DNA of 64,000 nucleotides from Nereocystis luetkeana (lineage: Eukaryota > Sar > Phaeophyceae > Laminariales > Laminariaceae): the NCBI GenBank assembly GCA_031213475.1, contig JARUPZ010000009.1, positions 9,953,601 through 10,017,600 of the forward strand. The letters are read 5' to 3'. The notes beneath the pieces were generated by a model that was given only the letters and a program-made list of their open reading frames with translations, did no database searches and had not been told where the DNA came from. Both the position numbers and the translations under genes were made by a program. Position 1 is the first letter of the stretch, and the number at the start of each line of letters is the position of its first letter. This document shows, one piece after another, positions 11,696-21,418 of this stretch.

Positions 11696-12675
11696 CCACC
11701 GTCTGGCCCTGCCTGCCGTGGGGTTTAGCTTGGGCACCTCATTTATCCAACCCTCTTCAGCAGCGGTGGGGGCAGATGTCAAGAAGGGGGAACAAGCAGA
11801 TCTGATTTCGCTCCCGGTCGTTCCACTTTCTAGTGCATGCCTCATACCAGGTACCGCGTTTTGTTGGCATAGCGTTCAGCACAATTGGACTCGCGTTCAA
11901 GAGCAAGCCGTAGCACAATGATTTTGTTTTTGCGTAAAAAGTTGCGTACAACTCAGAGTGGACTTCTCCCGGAGCGCAACGGGCATAGACAGGGTGAAAC
12001 TTGAAAAAGAGCGTGCAACGTTCGAGGAATATAATACCTCAGTATATACGAGTGTACATAAACATAAAATATTGGGGGGGAGGGAGAAGCGCGGAATGAA
12101 TTTAAGCCAAGATTCATCGCGGGCATTCTTCGAACATATCCCCGCGCGCTTGCGATTATTGTTTTGTCCGAAGGTCCCTGCAAGCTGAGATTATCCTTGG
12201 TCACGTTTCCTAGCGCGGCGATTGAACCTCTGGCTCATCTTCGTGCCCTGCAATATGTTCCGCTCTGAAAACTCCTCCTGTCTCCCTTTTGTTTCTCGTG
12301 GCAGCGCGGGTTTCGTTGTTTTTCCGTGTTTGTTTCGCTTTGTTCCGTTTCATTTGCTTTGTGGTTTTGTTGGGTTTTTCATCGTGGCAGTCGCAGTTCG
12401 CGGTAATGTACTCTGTGCCTCTTACGCATACTTTCCCAGACGGAGGATCGGGATTTCCGCGTGACCGGCACAGCAGCATGGTAGTTGAAACGACATGCAC
12501 GATCCTACAAATACGCGCGGTGGGTCGCGAGTCATATTCCCCCGCCTTCATGCCAACTGCTCTATCCGCAATATTTACCGAAATACCTGGTATAGCATTT
12601 CAATATCAAGGCGAAGAACAAAACGGCACCACACATATCTGCATATCAGTACCATCGTCATACCCGTACGTAGCC
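11696..12675. other. No gene seen
   Basis: Sequence with no recognised repeat or coding domain. Overlapping frames on both strands near 12210-12690 have no family signature. Confidence 0.5.
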
Positions 12676-12785
12676 TATTACGGGGGACCATAGTTAATAG
12701 GACCAAATATTGATGGTAAAAATGGGTAAGTATATAGTTTTTTGTGTATACCATAGGTCCTATTAACTATGGTCCCCCGTAATAA
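12676..12785 (+). mobile_element. Family A MITE
   Basis: A good example of the family: TATTACGGGGGACCATAGTTAATAGG at the left and its inverted copy at the right, with the core AAATATTGATGGTAAAAATGGG...GTATACCATAGG. Flanks read GCC-TA and TA-ATAG, consistent with TA duplication. Confidence 0.95.
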
Positions 12786-12826
12786 TAGTGGCCCGCAGTG
12801 ATCAAAGATTGTGTTAAAGCGGTTAC

Positions 12827-13176
12827 CGCTGAAGACGCCTTCTACGATAGAGGTAGCACATTGCCGCTAAAGTGTTTTCTGGATGACTTCGTTCCTTAAC
12901 GCAAACTATTGCGGGGGACCATAGTTAACAGGACCAAATAGTGCTATTAAAAATGGTTAAATATGTAGGTTTTTATGTAAACCATAGGTCCTATTAACTA
13001 TGGTCCCCCGTCATAGTAGCAATGAATGCCAATCTTGTTTTTAAAAATGAGGTTTTCCCATTCTTGGGCCATAGGATTAGTTATCGAAATCCAATCTGAA
13101 TTTTGCTGAATCAGTTTTGGGATGAGGTATGGAGCAGCAAGAAAAAATAGGGTGACGCTCTATCGTAGAACGCCTC
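12827..13176 (+). mobile_element. Family C MITE split by a family A insertion
   Basis: The left part (12827-12906) has GCCTTCTACGATAGAGGTAGC, CATTGCCGCTAAA and GACTTCGTTCCTTAACGC. The right part (13016-13176) resumes with AATGCCAATCTTGTTTT, TTGGGCCATAGGATTA, GGGATGAGGTATGGAGC and ends CTCTATCGTAGAACGCC. The gap is filled by the family A MITE at 12907-13015. Without it the element is about 240 bp, the usual C length. Confidence 0.85.
12907..13015 (+). mobile_element. Family A MITE nested in family C
   Basis: Ends TATTGCGGGGGACCATAGTTAA and TTAACTATGGTCCCCCGTCATA with a plus-orientation core. It is flanked on both sides by family C sequence, which gives the relative age: C inserted first, A later. 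Confidence 0.95.
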
Positions 13177-13786
13177 CGAAACACATGTAGTTATCACACA
13201 CCAAAACTTGCAAAATATTTACTCGCAGCCGACGTGCATAGTTTCTCTAGCTCAAATAGAGACAGCGAGTGGTACACTCACTCCAAGACCACCCCGGGAC
13301 AGGAAATTTAGCTGGCCTTGTCTCGAACTATGGTTGTACTACCTGTACCTTTTACGAACAACGAAAAAAATACCCCGCACCAGTAGCAATTCTAAGTGTT
13401 TCTGTGTCGTTCTTAGCCAATATACCTGATGGTTTTTTCCACCCGAAGCACCTACACCGGAGGGCCTCAGGGTGGGTCTACCAGTCAAGTATGCGCGTTC
13501 GTAGTCGAACCAATAATACCCACAGCCCCTTCCAGTCATCCTGAACAGCCGAAACTTCCGAGATTCGGTCTGAGATCTGGAACGTTAATAAGCGTTTCTT
13601 TCGTTTCGTTTGTCATCCAAGAGCCAGCAAAACAAGCTCGAATGGGCGTTTCCCTCGAAGTTTTTCTTCTTGCGGGGAATACAATGGTTGTGATTGTTTG
13701 GTCATCGTCGCCGGTGTCGGTTCACCTACCTCCTGGTACCTGGTACAGCAGTAATGGCGCGCTAATAATAACAAAGTGCCCAATAA
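13177..13786. other. No gene seen
   Basis: No domain, RNA gene or repeat family recognised in this stretch. Confidence 0.45.
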
Positions 13787-14031
13787 GGCTCATTCTTATC
13801 GGAGAGCGTCTTTTTCAAAAATTCCAAAGTTTGGAAATAATTGGACATGTACATTGTGTATCGATATCCGGAGGCGTTCTGTTTTTATTTCGTGAAATTC
13901 TCCGGAAGAAGCAAAAATATCAAAGGTCCAATAGTTGGAAAACAAGAACAGGAAAAATAAGGAAGATTGAAAAATTGCGCGAAAAACAAGTCGAAAATTT
14001 GGGAAAAAAAGCTCTCCGATAAGAATGACCC
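13787..14031. mobile_element. MITE K, ~240 bp inverted-repeat element
   Basis: Terminal inverted repeats TCATTCTTATCGGAGAGC (13790-13807) and GCTCTCCGATAAGAATGA (14011-14028). The interior is AT-rich and non-coding, with subterminal AAATTCCAAA / GAAAATTTGGG blocks. One copy is seen here; the superfamily is unknown. Confidence 0.65.
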
Positions 14032-14468
14032 TACGAACATGATGCTCAATGTTTAAGACAAAAACCCTAAGAAAGTTGGGTCAAGAAAAACATCTCAGTG
14101 GTAAAATCTACACGTTGTATGATATAGAATAGCCTACACGCTAAAGGCTGTTGGAAGAGGGCGCCTCAAATACGGATCTCAGGCTTGCCCGGATTATTAG
14201 GCGTTTCATGTTGGCCGGCCCATGATGTACAGACAGGGAGAACTAACAACGTCACACATATACACGTATACACGTATGTGTACTGCAGATCGGCTAAGAT
14301 AGCAAAATATGTCACATGTGCACCCGAAACGATTTTTTTCGAATGAATATAAAATGACGACTGAGAGATAGGAATACATCGAAACTTTCATGTATAAAAT
14401 CGTTAAGAAAGAGCTCACGTCAGGTGCGAGTTTGACGTATCATTACACAGCCTCGAATACGGGCATTC

Positions 14469-14556
14469 ACCCTTTTAGGACCGCAGTCCCGTTTTGGGGA
14501 CAAAACACTTAGAATTTGAGTGGTTCGTCCCCAAAACGGGACTGCAGTCCTAATAA
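14469..14556. mobile_element. Family B MITE
   Basis: CCTTTTAGGACCGCAGTCCC at the left and CGGGACTGCAGTCCTAA at the right, around the two CGTTTTGGGGAC / GTCCCCAAAACG arms. It is 88 bp; the TTAA flanks are lost on both sides. Confidence 0.85.
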
Positions 14557-14583
14557 TGGGGGTTCTAACGAGGGGTGTTTGGC

Positions 14584-14786
14584 AAAAAACTTGCCAAAAT
14601 AGCAAGTTTTTGGAAATTTGGATTTTGCCAAAATCGCAAGTTTTTTGCCCAGCTTTTCTATGGCTTATTCTCCAAGCCTTCCGTTAGCAAGTTTAGGAAA
14701 TTTGGACTCGGTATTACATTTGGCACGTTTTTAGCAAGCCTTGAGAGCTCAAATTTCCAAAAACTTGCTGTTTTGGCAAGTTTTCA
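14584..14786. mobile_element. MITE L, ~200 bp inverted-repeat element
   Basis: The left arm AAAACTTGCCAAAATAGCAAG, continuing TTTTTGGAAATTTG (14587-14620), is the inverted complement of the right arm CAAATTTCCAAAAAC, TTGCTGTTTTGGCAAGTTTT (14752-14783). The arms are near-identical over about 35 bp, and the repeated GCAAGTTTTT motif makes them internally repetitive. No coding capacity. Confidence 0.7.
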
Positions 14787-15850
14787 CAGTAGTAGTAGTG
14801 TCGTTAAACGGCCCTTACGACGTTGTGTTTTGTCCTGTTCTGATAGTATCCTGGGTTTTTCTTCCTCTACTACTCCTCCTCCAGACCTATCTTCAGAACC
14901 CTGTTGTCCTGTCCGCACGGGGTTTATCGGTGAGTCAATTCGAGAGCAACAACAACAACTAAGTTTTTTCGTGAGTCACTAGATTGGAATGCTTCTTACG
15001 TATTTTTGTTCACTTAGAGGAAGTAAGTAGAGCGTTTGCCAGCAGCATCCACACGCCCCCCCCCCCAGCGAAACTTTTCGAGCGAAATTCCGAGCGAAGA
15101 TTCTCGATAACAACAGGGCGAGTGAGTGCAGGATTCCAATCGAGGCGTCTAAATGGGAATATGTCGACGGCATGGTCGCGTAATTTCCCCCCAAACCCGC
15201 ATGCATGCAGGCTCCACCCCCGGTGTTCGTAGTATGAAAGTGTGGATGCTCTGCAGCCCCTCAGTCGGAGGATATTATAGAGGATAGTCGGGGAGCTGCC
15301 TTAGAGAACAGCACGGTAGTAGGGGAGTGGAGCTTTGGAAGCCCCCATTCAAACGCCATATAGATATGTTCATGATAACGCCTGCGAAGGTGTATGTACC
15401 ACTATACAGCATGCACTCGTCTTCGCTGAAACTATCCAAACGACCACCAAAGGCAAGGAGGGTGGGAGTCACCCATCCCCAACACCCCCCCCCGGCCCCT
15501 CCGCTGATTGGACGGGACCCCCCCCCCCCCCCCCCCCCCCCCATTTGCATGATATCGGCGTTAGTTAGTAAACGAATTATTCCGGAAACGCTGCAAACGT
15601 AGAAAACGACACACCAAGGTGTAGACAACTTCTCGATCCGGTGCGCCTACGAAATGGTGTGCTACACCCGGAGTTTTCAATGTCTCCACGATGTCATTTT
15701 TTTACCCCCACGTTGTACGCCGAAAAGGGGGGCGGTCCCGACTACCTGCGTCCTAGCCTCCTGGCGACCTCGTACTAAGGGATTGGGCCTCTGGGCAGGA
15801 GATAGCTACCTGGGTGAAAACCGGGACTTTCATCGCCAAGAGGTAATTAG
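14787..15850. other. No gene seen; poly(C) tract
   Basis: Contains a ~24 bp poly(C) run at about 15519-15542 and shorter C runs near 15056 and 15486. No gene or repeat family supported. Confidence 0.5.
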
Positions 15851-15960
15851 TATTACGGGGGGCCATAGTTAACAGGACGTATGGTATACATTAAAACCTA
15901 TATATTTACCCATTTTTACTAACAATATTTGGTCCTATTAACTATGGACCCCCGTAATAG
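15851..15960 (-). mobile_element. Family A MITE
   Basis: TATTACGGGGGGCCATAGTTAA and TTAACTATGGACCCCCGTAATA enclose a minus-orientation core (AAAACCTATATATTTACCC, ACTAACAATATTTGGTCC). Well preserved. Confidence 0.92.
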
Positions 15961-16145
15961 GTGCTACTTGCTTATTCTCCTCCTTCTACAGCAGGGCGTC
16001 CTCCCTCCCTTGCCCGCTAACCACGGGCCGTCTAACGAATGATCAATGAAGCTGTCGGAGTATCATTATGTGTATAGTATACAGTAAATGACGCTCGCCA
16101 CTATGGCAACGAGATAGACTTACAGAAATACACTCGGATCACGTG

Positions 16146-16249
16146 GTAGCCATAGTACATAGGACCAAATATTGTTAGTAAAAATAGACAAATATGCAGT
16201 TTTTTTAGTGTATACCGTAGGTCCTATTAACTATGGTTCCCCGTAATAG
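16146..16249 (+). mobile_element. Family A MITE with eroded left end
   Basis: The left end has lost the GGGGG block (GTAGCCATAGTACATAGGACC); the right end TTAACTATGGTTCCCCGTAATAG is intact. The core AAATATTGTTAGTAAAAATAG is canonical. Confidence 0.85.
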
Positions 16250-17097
16250 TAACTTCGTTCGGAAGCCGTTACATCGAAGGTGGGGGGGTGGTGCAGAAGT
16301 CAGTACCGGAGTGGCACCGAGTAACACGCGAGAAAACGCAACACCACCCTGGGGTAGAGTTTCGAGCCCGTTTTTTTCGAGAACAACCACACCAACTAAT
16401 GAATGCGTACACAACGCAAAAAAAAACGTTGCCGGCTCTATCTAGCTAGGTAGAATATACCCCCCCGAACGGGTGGCTTGAGGCAGGCAGCAGCGTCGAA
16501 ATCTAGGCCCGAACACACCACCATCAACTAGCTGGGCTTGCAAATTCGAATATATGCATATATATACGAAGTATCTATGTATATATACATGTCGGAACAT
16601 TGTGGGGAAAACTTGCAACTCCCACCACCACCGTGCGTGTGATGGCGCGGCTCAGATAGTCTAAGAGTTCCTTCACTGGTAGTTAGTGTCTTTCATCCCT
16701 TCCCTGCTTGTATGGTTTGTTTTCTTCTTCTTCCGCCCCGGAGGGCGAGAGGAAACCCCTGTCCACACTTATTTCTCAAGTTTTCGTGTACCGGTTCGAA
16801 CCCGGTCCGTTTCTTCCACCTTTCTTAGTCGGGCCTGTCTGTGACCGTCATTATTGAAGTCCCTGCTTGTAGTATGTTGCCTTCGCCCTTCCTGTTTCTA
16901 CTGCCTTTTTTTGGTCGTCACTCGCATCCGATGTGACAGAGAGTACGCTCTTCTCCCCTCTCCACACGGACGATGTACCAGGTATATCATACGGGGCTCA
17001 CTCGCATTTTATATCGCGACAAGGAGGGCTCAGAGAGAGGCAACAGGAAGAAGAACAAAACACAACAGGTTACGGGCTGGACGCAGACATAAATGGG

Positions 17098-17130
<33 letters not shown>

Positions 17131-17488
17131 ACAAAAGTTGTGTCGAATCTACGCTTTAGGGCGCTTCCTTTTTTCAGCGAAAGGGTCATTCATTCATGCG
17201 CGTGCGGGGTACCTTGGTGTAGCGCGAGCTTGTTTGTCTCTTGAGCATAGATCGATCAGGGTTCAGGGAACTTCCTCGGAAAATTCTGCCGATCTGACGA
17301 CTACAGTTAGTTGGTGGCGGCCCCTCTGCGGTGTCGGTGCGCTCCGGCTCTACTCGACAAAAATCCACACTTACCATGTACCTACTATTATTGGCAAATC
17401 CCACGAATCTGTACCAAGCGACAAGCGACGCCACAGGAATTATGACACCACAGGCGCTACTCATCAGCCGGCACTATGGAAGGGCCAC
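16250..17488. other. No gene seen; long poly(G) at 17099-17129
   Basis: Holds about 31 consecutive G (17099-17129), one of the longest homopolymers here, and a TA-rich hairpin near 16550-16592. A sequence at 16796-16812 looks like an isolated tRNA B box but has no tRNA around it. Confidence 0.5.
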
Positions 17489-17795
17489 TATTAATGGTAC
17501 GAGGGGATCATATTAAATAGGACCTACGGTACATACAAAAACCTCTACATTTATTTACCTATTTATACTATTATTACGGGGGACCATATTAAATAGGACC
17601 TACGGTACACACAAAAACCCATTTACCAGGTATGTATTTAGCTCTTTTTACTATTATTACAGGGGACCATATAAAATACGGCCTACGGTACACACAAAAA
17701 CCTATCTATGTGTTTAGCTCTTTTTACTAACAATATTTTGGTCCTATTTACTATGGACCCCCGTAATAACAATATTTGGTCCTATTTACTACCAG
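17489..17795 (-). mobile_element. Array of partial family A MITEs
   Basis: Three left halves follow one another, each TATTAC(A/G)GGGGACCATATTAAATAGG-like then CCTACGGTACACACAAAAACC and a T-rich ATTTA...TTTTTACTATTATTAC junction (starts near 17489, 17571, 17655). The third runs into a complete right end (AACAATATTTTGGTCC...GACCCCCGTAATA, ending ~17768). A further AACAATATTTGGTCCTATTTACTA stub follows. Unit spacing is about 82-84 bp. Confidence 0.85.
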
Positions 17796-18683
17796 TACGT
17801 ATGTTTCCCCGTATTATTGTTGATCGAGTACTAATTGGGATGCATTATACTCAGTACGTACGTACTATGTACGATATATATGAAGAGGGGCAGCCCTGAC
17901 CGCTACTACTGGCTGGTTCATTGCGTCTCGCTTAGGGTTGTTTGAGCCATTGTTACGCTAGGATGATGGTAATAGCGTCGAGTATCGTTTGACGCTTCTC
18001 GCTTGCGGAGCGCCTGTTATCCCAGTACCCGATACGACCTGATATTCGAGTCTTTCAAAAGGGGGACTGCAAAATTGGTAATTTTTTGTGAGGTTTTCAG
18101 GTCTGATAGATGGCACCTTTCATGCGTTATGTCATACCAGGTAGGGCTCTAGCTACAGTTTTGCTGTGGAAGGTATTATTGGGATAAGAACAGCACATAA
18201 TCGGCTGACGGCAACCGAATAATAACTTCACCTGACGATGCAAACAACGATAAAAACGCAACCCGATGTTTACAACAACTGAGTTAAGGTGCAGCCCTTC
18301 TAGATCATACGCCGCACGATGCGGTGACCTGACGAGTCACAGCCGCAGTTACTGTAGTAGTAGCAAGCAGTAGTATGAGAAAACTCAGTCCATGTCGCAT
18401 CCAAGTAGGCCTTGCTTACAAAAGAGTTAACCTCCGAGGTTACACGGGTGTCAAACCCTACGTACAGTAACTAACTGTAGTAGTGCAGCACCAGAAGAGC
18501 GGATCGCAGTGGCAGCAGGAATATAAACCACAAGGAGTCACCAGTTGTTAGTTGATGAAGCGAGTTTGATCTGAACGTGCTACGTACGAGTACGTACCCC
18601 CGCTCCCCGTCTCTCGTGTCACGCGACCCGAGGGTTAGGGTGAGACATTCCCGTATCGGGGATGAGGGTTACAGCACGAACAT
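17796..18683. other. No gene seen
   Basis: Sequence with small TAG-triplet clusters (18354-18375) and no recognised domain or element. Confidence 0.45.
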
Positions 18684-18791
18684 CCCGTGGGACCGTAATA
18701 CATAGGGCCAAATATTGTCAGTAAAAATAGTTAAACGTATAGGCTTTTGTATAAAACGTGGGTCCTATTCATTATGGTCCCCCGTAAATAG
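18684..18791 (+). mobile_element. Family A MITE
   Basis: The left end is eroded (CCCGTGGGACCGTAATACATAGG); the core AAATATTGTCAGTAAAAATAGTTAAA is intact and the right end TTCATTATGGTCCCCCGTAAATA is nearly so. Confidence 0.85.
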
Positions 18792-19222
18792 TAGGCAAAC
18801 CATTCTCTCGGAACGTGCGCCAGGTACCAGGTGCAAGGTATCTGGTGAGCTACCCTCGGAGATTCGCCTGGGGTGGGGGGGGGGGGGGGGGGCATAATGT
18901 CTTGTATTTGCAGTTTGTATATACCTGGTATATGCTGTAAAAGACGAACCTTCAAGCATATATATCCGGAGATGGCCTCTCATATACCAGGTATGTACGT
19001 ATGCAAAATCGATCCTCCATGTCGTCCGGAGATTCGACTTTTCATTTATTATGCAGTAATTACTGTAGTAGTAGGCGAGCAATCCGGCGTATCCGGAGAT
19101 GAGCTTTTCTATATTATATGATCACAGGAAACAAGCGAGCAACCAATCTTGTCCGGAAAGACCCGCCGTTTGAACACTATTTGATTATTCATATCGAGTT
19201 TCCATTTGATATCTGGCAATGA
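18792..19222. other. No gene seen; poly(G)
   Basis: Contains poly(G) at about 18876-18892 and repeated TACCTGGTATATGC-like segments (18923, 18986). No gene. Confidence 0.45.
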
Positions 19223-19570
19223 TGTTTTTTTTTTTGTCATCCCATTTATTATCTTCGCACATCTTCTTCTCTCTCTCCTTCCAACTCGTAACTCAGATCC
19301 GGGGTCACATAGCAGGCTCTTCTACTCCCTTCTCGCTACGGTACGTGCCTTCATTTTTATCGCGAGAAGATTTCAGCCTTTTCTTCCCTCGTCGACTCGC
19401 ATCGAATTGTGCCTACCCACGCTTCAAGGCGCTCTCAACAATTAATTGAATCCTTTTTATTTTTAGTTTTGCGAATAAAGTCAAATGTCCGACCCACCTG
19501 GGGCTCGAACCCAGGACTCAAACACAAGTAGACATCGAGGTTAACCACTTGAACCGCCGGGGCGACCGGC
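19223..19570 (-). mobile_element. tRNA-derived SINE F, copy 1
   Basis: Read on the minus strand: a tRNA-like head (CCGGTCGCCCCGGCGGTTCA, AGTGGTTAACCTCG, a B box GGGTTCGAGCCCCAGG) at 19490-19570, an unrelated ~250 bp body (AAGGATTCAATTAATTGTTG, ATGCGAGTCGACGAGG, TCGCGATAAAAATGAAGG, GATCTGAGTTACGAGTTGG) and a terminal A-run (19225-19236). A and B boxes at tRNA spacing and an A-rich tail define a Pol III-driven retroposon. Copies 2 and 3 lie at 36346-36731 and 38284-38638. Confidence 0.9.
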
Positions 19571-19868
19571 TATGGGTGCTGCGCCTATATTCCACCAATA
19601 ATATTAACATCCACGAAGTATGAAAGTTTCATTGTGATGGCGTGTCCCAAAACCCCCGACGTGGGAATTAAAAAAATATGTTATTCAATCGGTTTATCGC
19701 CAAAAAAGTGCATACAGGGACAGCACTGCTGTACGAGTAGTTATAAAAAGTATATACGTATTGTAGATACCCTTTTTCGCCTGCAAACAGGCCTCGTCCC
19801 ACTGCGTGCTGCTGTATGCTTCAAGTTCCAAGCGATTCGGCGGGGTTTGAAGGGATTGTGTTTGTTAC

Positions 19869-19962
19869 TTAACCCTTTTAGAACTACTGTCTCATGTTGG
19901 GGACAATCCACTCAAATTTCAAGTAGTTTGTCCCCAAATCGGGACTGCGGTTCTAAAGGGGA
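19869..19962. mobile_element. Family B MITE
   Basis: Left TTAACCCTTTTAGAACTAC, right CTGCGGTTCTAAAGGGGATA. The TTAA is kept at the left and mutated at the right. The centre keeps GTTGGGGACAATCCACTCAA / GTAGTTTGTCCCCAA. Confidence 0.9.
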
Positions 19963-21117
19963 TACACCTTTTGCTGCTACTACTTACTGCTGCTGCTGCA
20001 CCGTAAATAAACCCAAATGTCCTCTATAATAACTCCAAGGATAAACTACCGAAACAAATGAATGCTTGGTTCCTACGAAGGAGGATAATATGGTTGTGAT
20101 CCCCCCCCCCCCCCCCCCACTCACGCATACATACATATAGACGGAGGGAGGCTGATTCGAACGAAATTCGCTTCGAACCTTCACTTTTCGCTTTCGAAAG
20201 GCATCCATCTATCTATCTGCGGCTCGCGCGCGTTCGTGAGTCTGGCACTTATTCATAATATTATTACAGCTCAGCAAGCAGTATTGTAGTACCCGCTTCC
20301 GCGCTTCCTCCTCGGGTCCCTTCAAAAATCAAAAAACGAAACGCTGAGCTCTTTCTTGCAGGCACGGTGAACTAATAATCCCCAAAACGAGCGACAGCTT
20401 GGTGGGTCGTTCCGGGGAGGCATATATATCATATAAGTCGCGGGAAAGATCACCGACCGCCATATTCGACAGGAAGAAATATATATCAGAAACATTGCTG
20501 CCGGGGTCGTAGCAAGCACTACGGAAGGAGTGCGGTACGAGGGGGGTTGGTGTTGCACATTTGAACCCGACCACTGTTCGCTTAAGACGGGCCTGGTCGG
20601 TCAAGCTGTCTCTACTATTTCTCTACATTTCTACTACTACTGCGACGCCACGTTGTCCCTGATATAATTATCAGATATATCCGATATATTTATCTATTAC
20701 AAAACGGTCGAAATAGTTGCGGACAGATTGTGGAGCATATCCTTCGGGCACGGCGTATACTCGCTCGTATCAAATAGTGGTTACGTACAAGTAATTTCCA
20801 TGAATCAGACGCGCGCCTCGTCGACAGGGCATGCCTTGTATACTATTAATAGCCGTTTTGTTCCATTATTTGAGGCATTATCTCTGTCCGGTCGGAATCC
20901 TCAACCCTGCTATTATTAGTAGGAAGGCTGCAGTCCCGTTGCGGTCTCAAACTACTTAGAAATTGACTCTGGATTATAGGCAGAATGAAACTGCACAGTC
21001 TTCGACGATCTAGCTGTGCGGCTTATCTACCAATACGGTAGGAGGGGTCTCTCTATAGTCAGTCCCGGTTGGATATTGCCGTTTGCCATCTATGCTACAC
21101 GCGGGGCATGTTATATA
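19963..21117. other. No gene seen upstream of LINE
   Basis: Contains poly(C) at 20101-20119 and no recognised domain. Overlapping minus frames at 20322-20604 have no family signature. Confidence 0.45.
20928..20968. repeat. Family B MITE fragment
   Basis: GCTGCAGTCCCGTTGCGGTC then TCAAACTACTTAGAAATTGA resembles one B arm and centre; the other arm is missing. Confidence 0.45.
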
Positions 21118-21418
21118 TATGTGTGTGTTCTTCACATTAAACCGTTCTTTCTACCCGTCGGCATCCAGCACAACCAGTATCCGTGCCGATTCTTCAATCC
21201 TAGAAGAGATACAAGTTATGTGGTCACAAAGCTACGCCACAGAGATACTACGTTGCCACGTGTGCAGTATGCACTGCAGTGGGCAATGCAAAGCCATGTC
21301 ATCATACTAGATAAAACACGCTGCACGGAAGAAAAGGAGGCAAGGTCGGAAAGGTCGCAGAGAAGCTCGAAGGTTACGCTCAGATGCTAGGGCTAGGTAC
21401 AGAGCTGGGGAACTCGTC

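Noticed and set aside
16785..16815. tRNA gene suggested by CCGGTTCGAACCCGG
   Set aside because: A B box alone; no A box, acceptor stem or cloverleaf can be drawn around it.
19490..19570. A functional tRNA gene
   Set aside because: It is the head of SINE F: the same head recurs at 36346 and 38284 with the same non-tRNA body.
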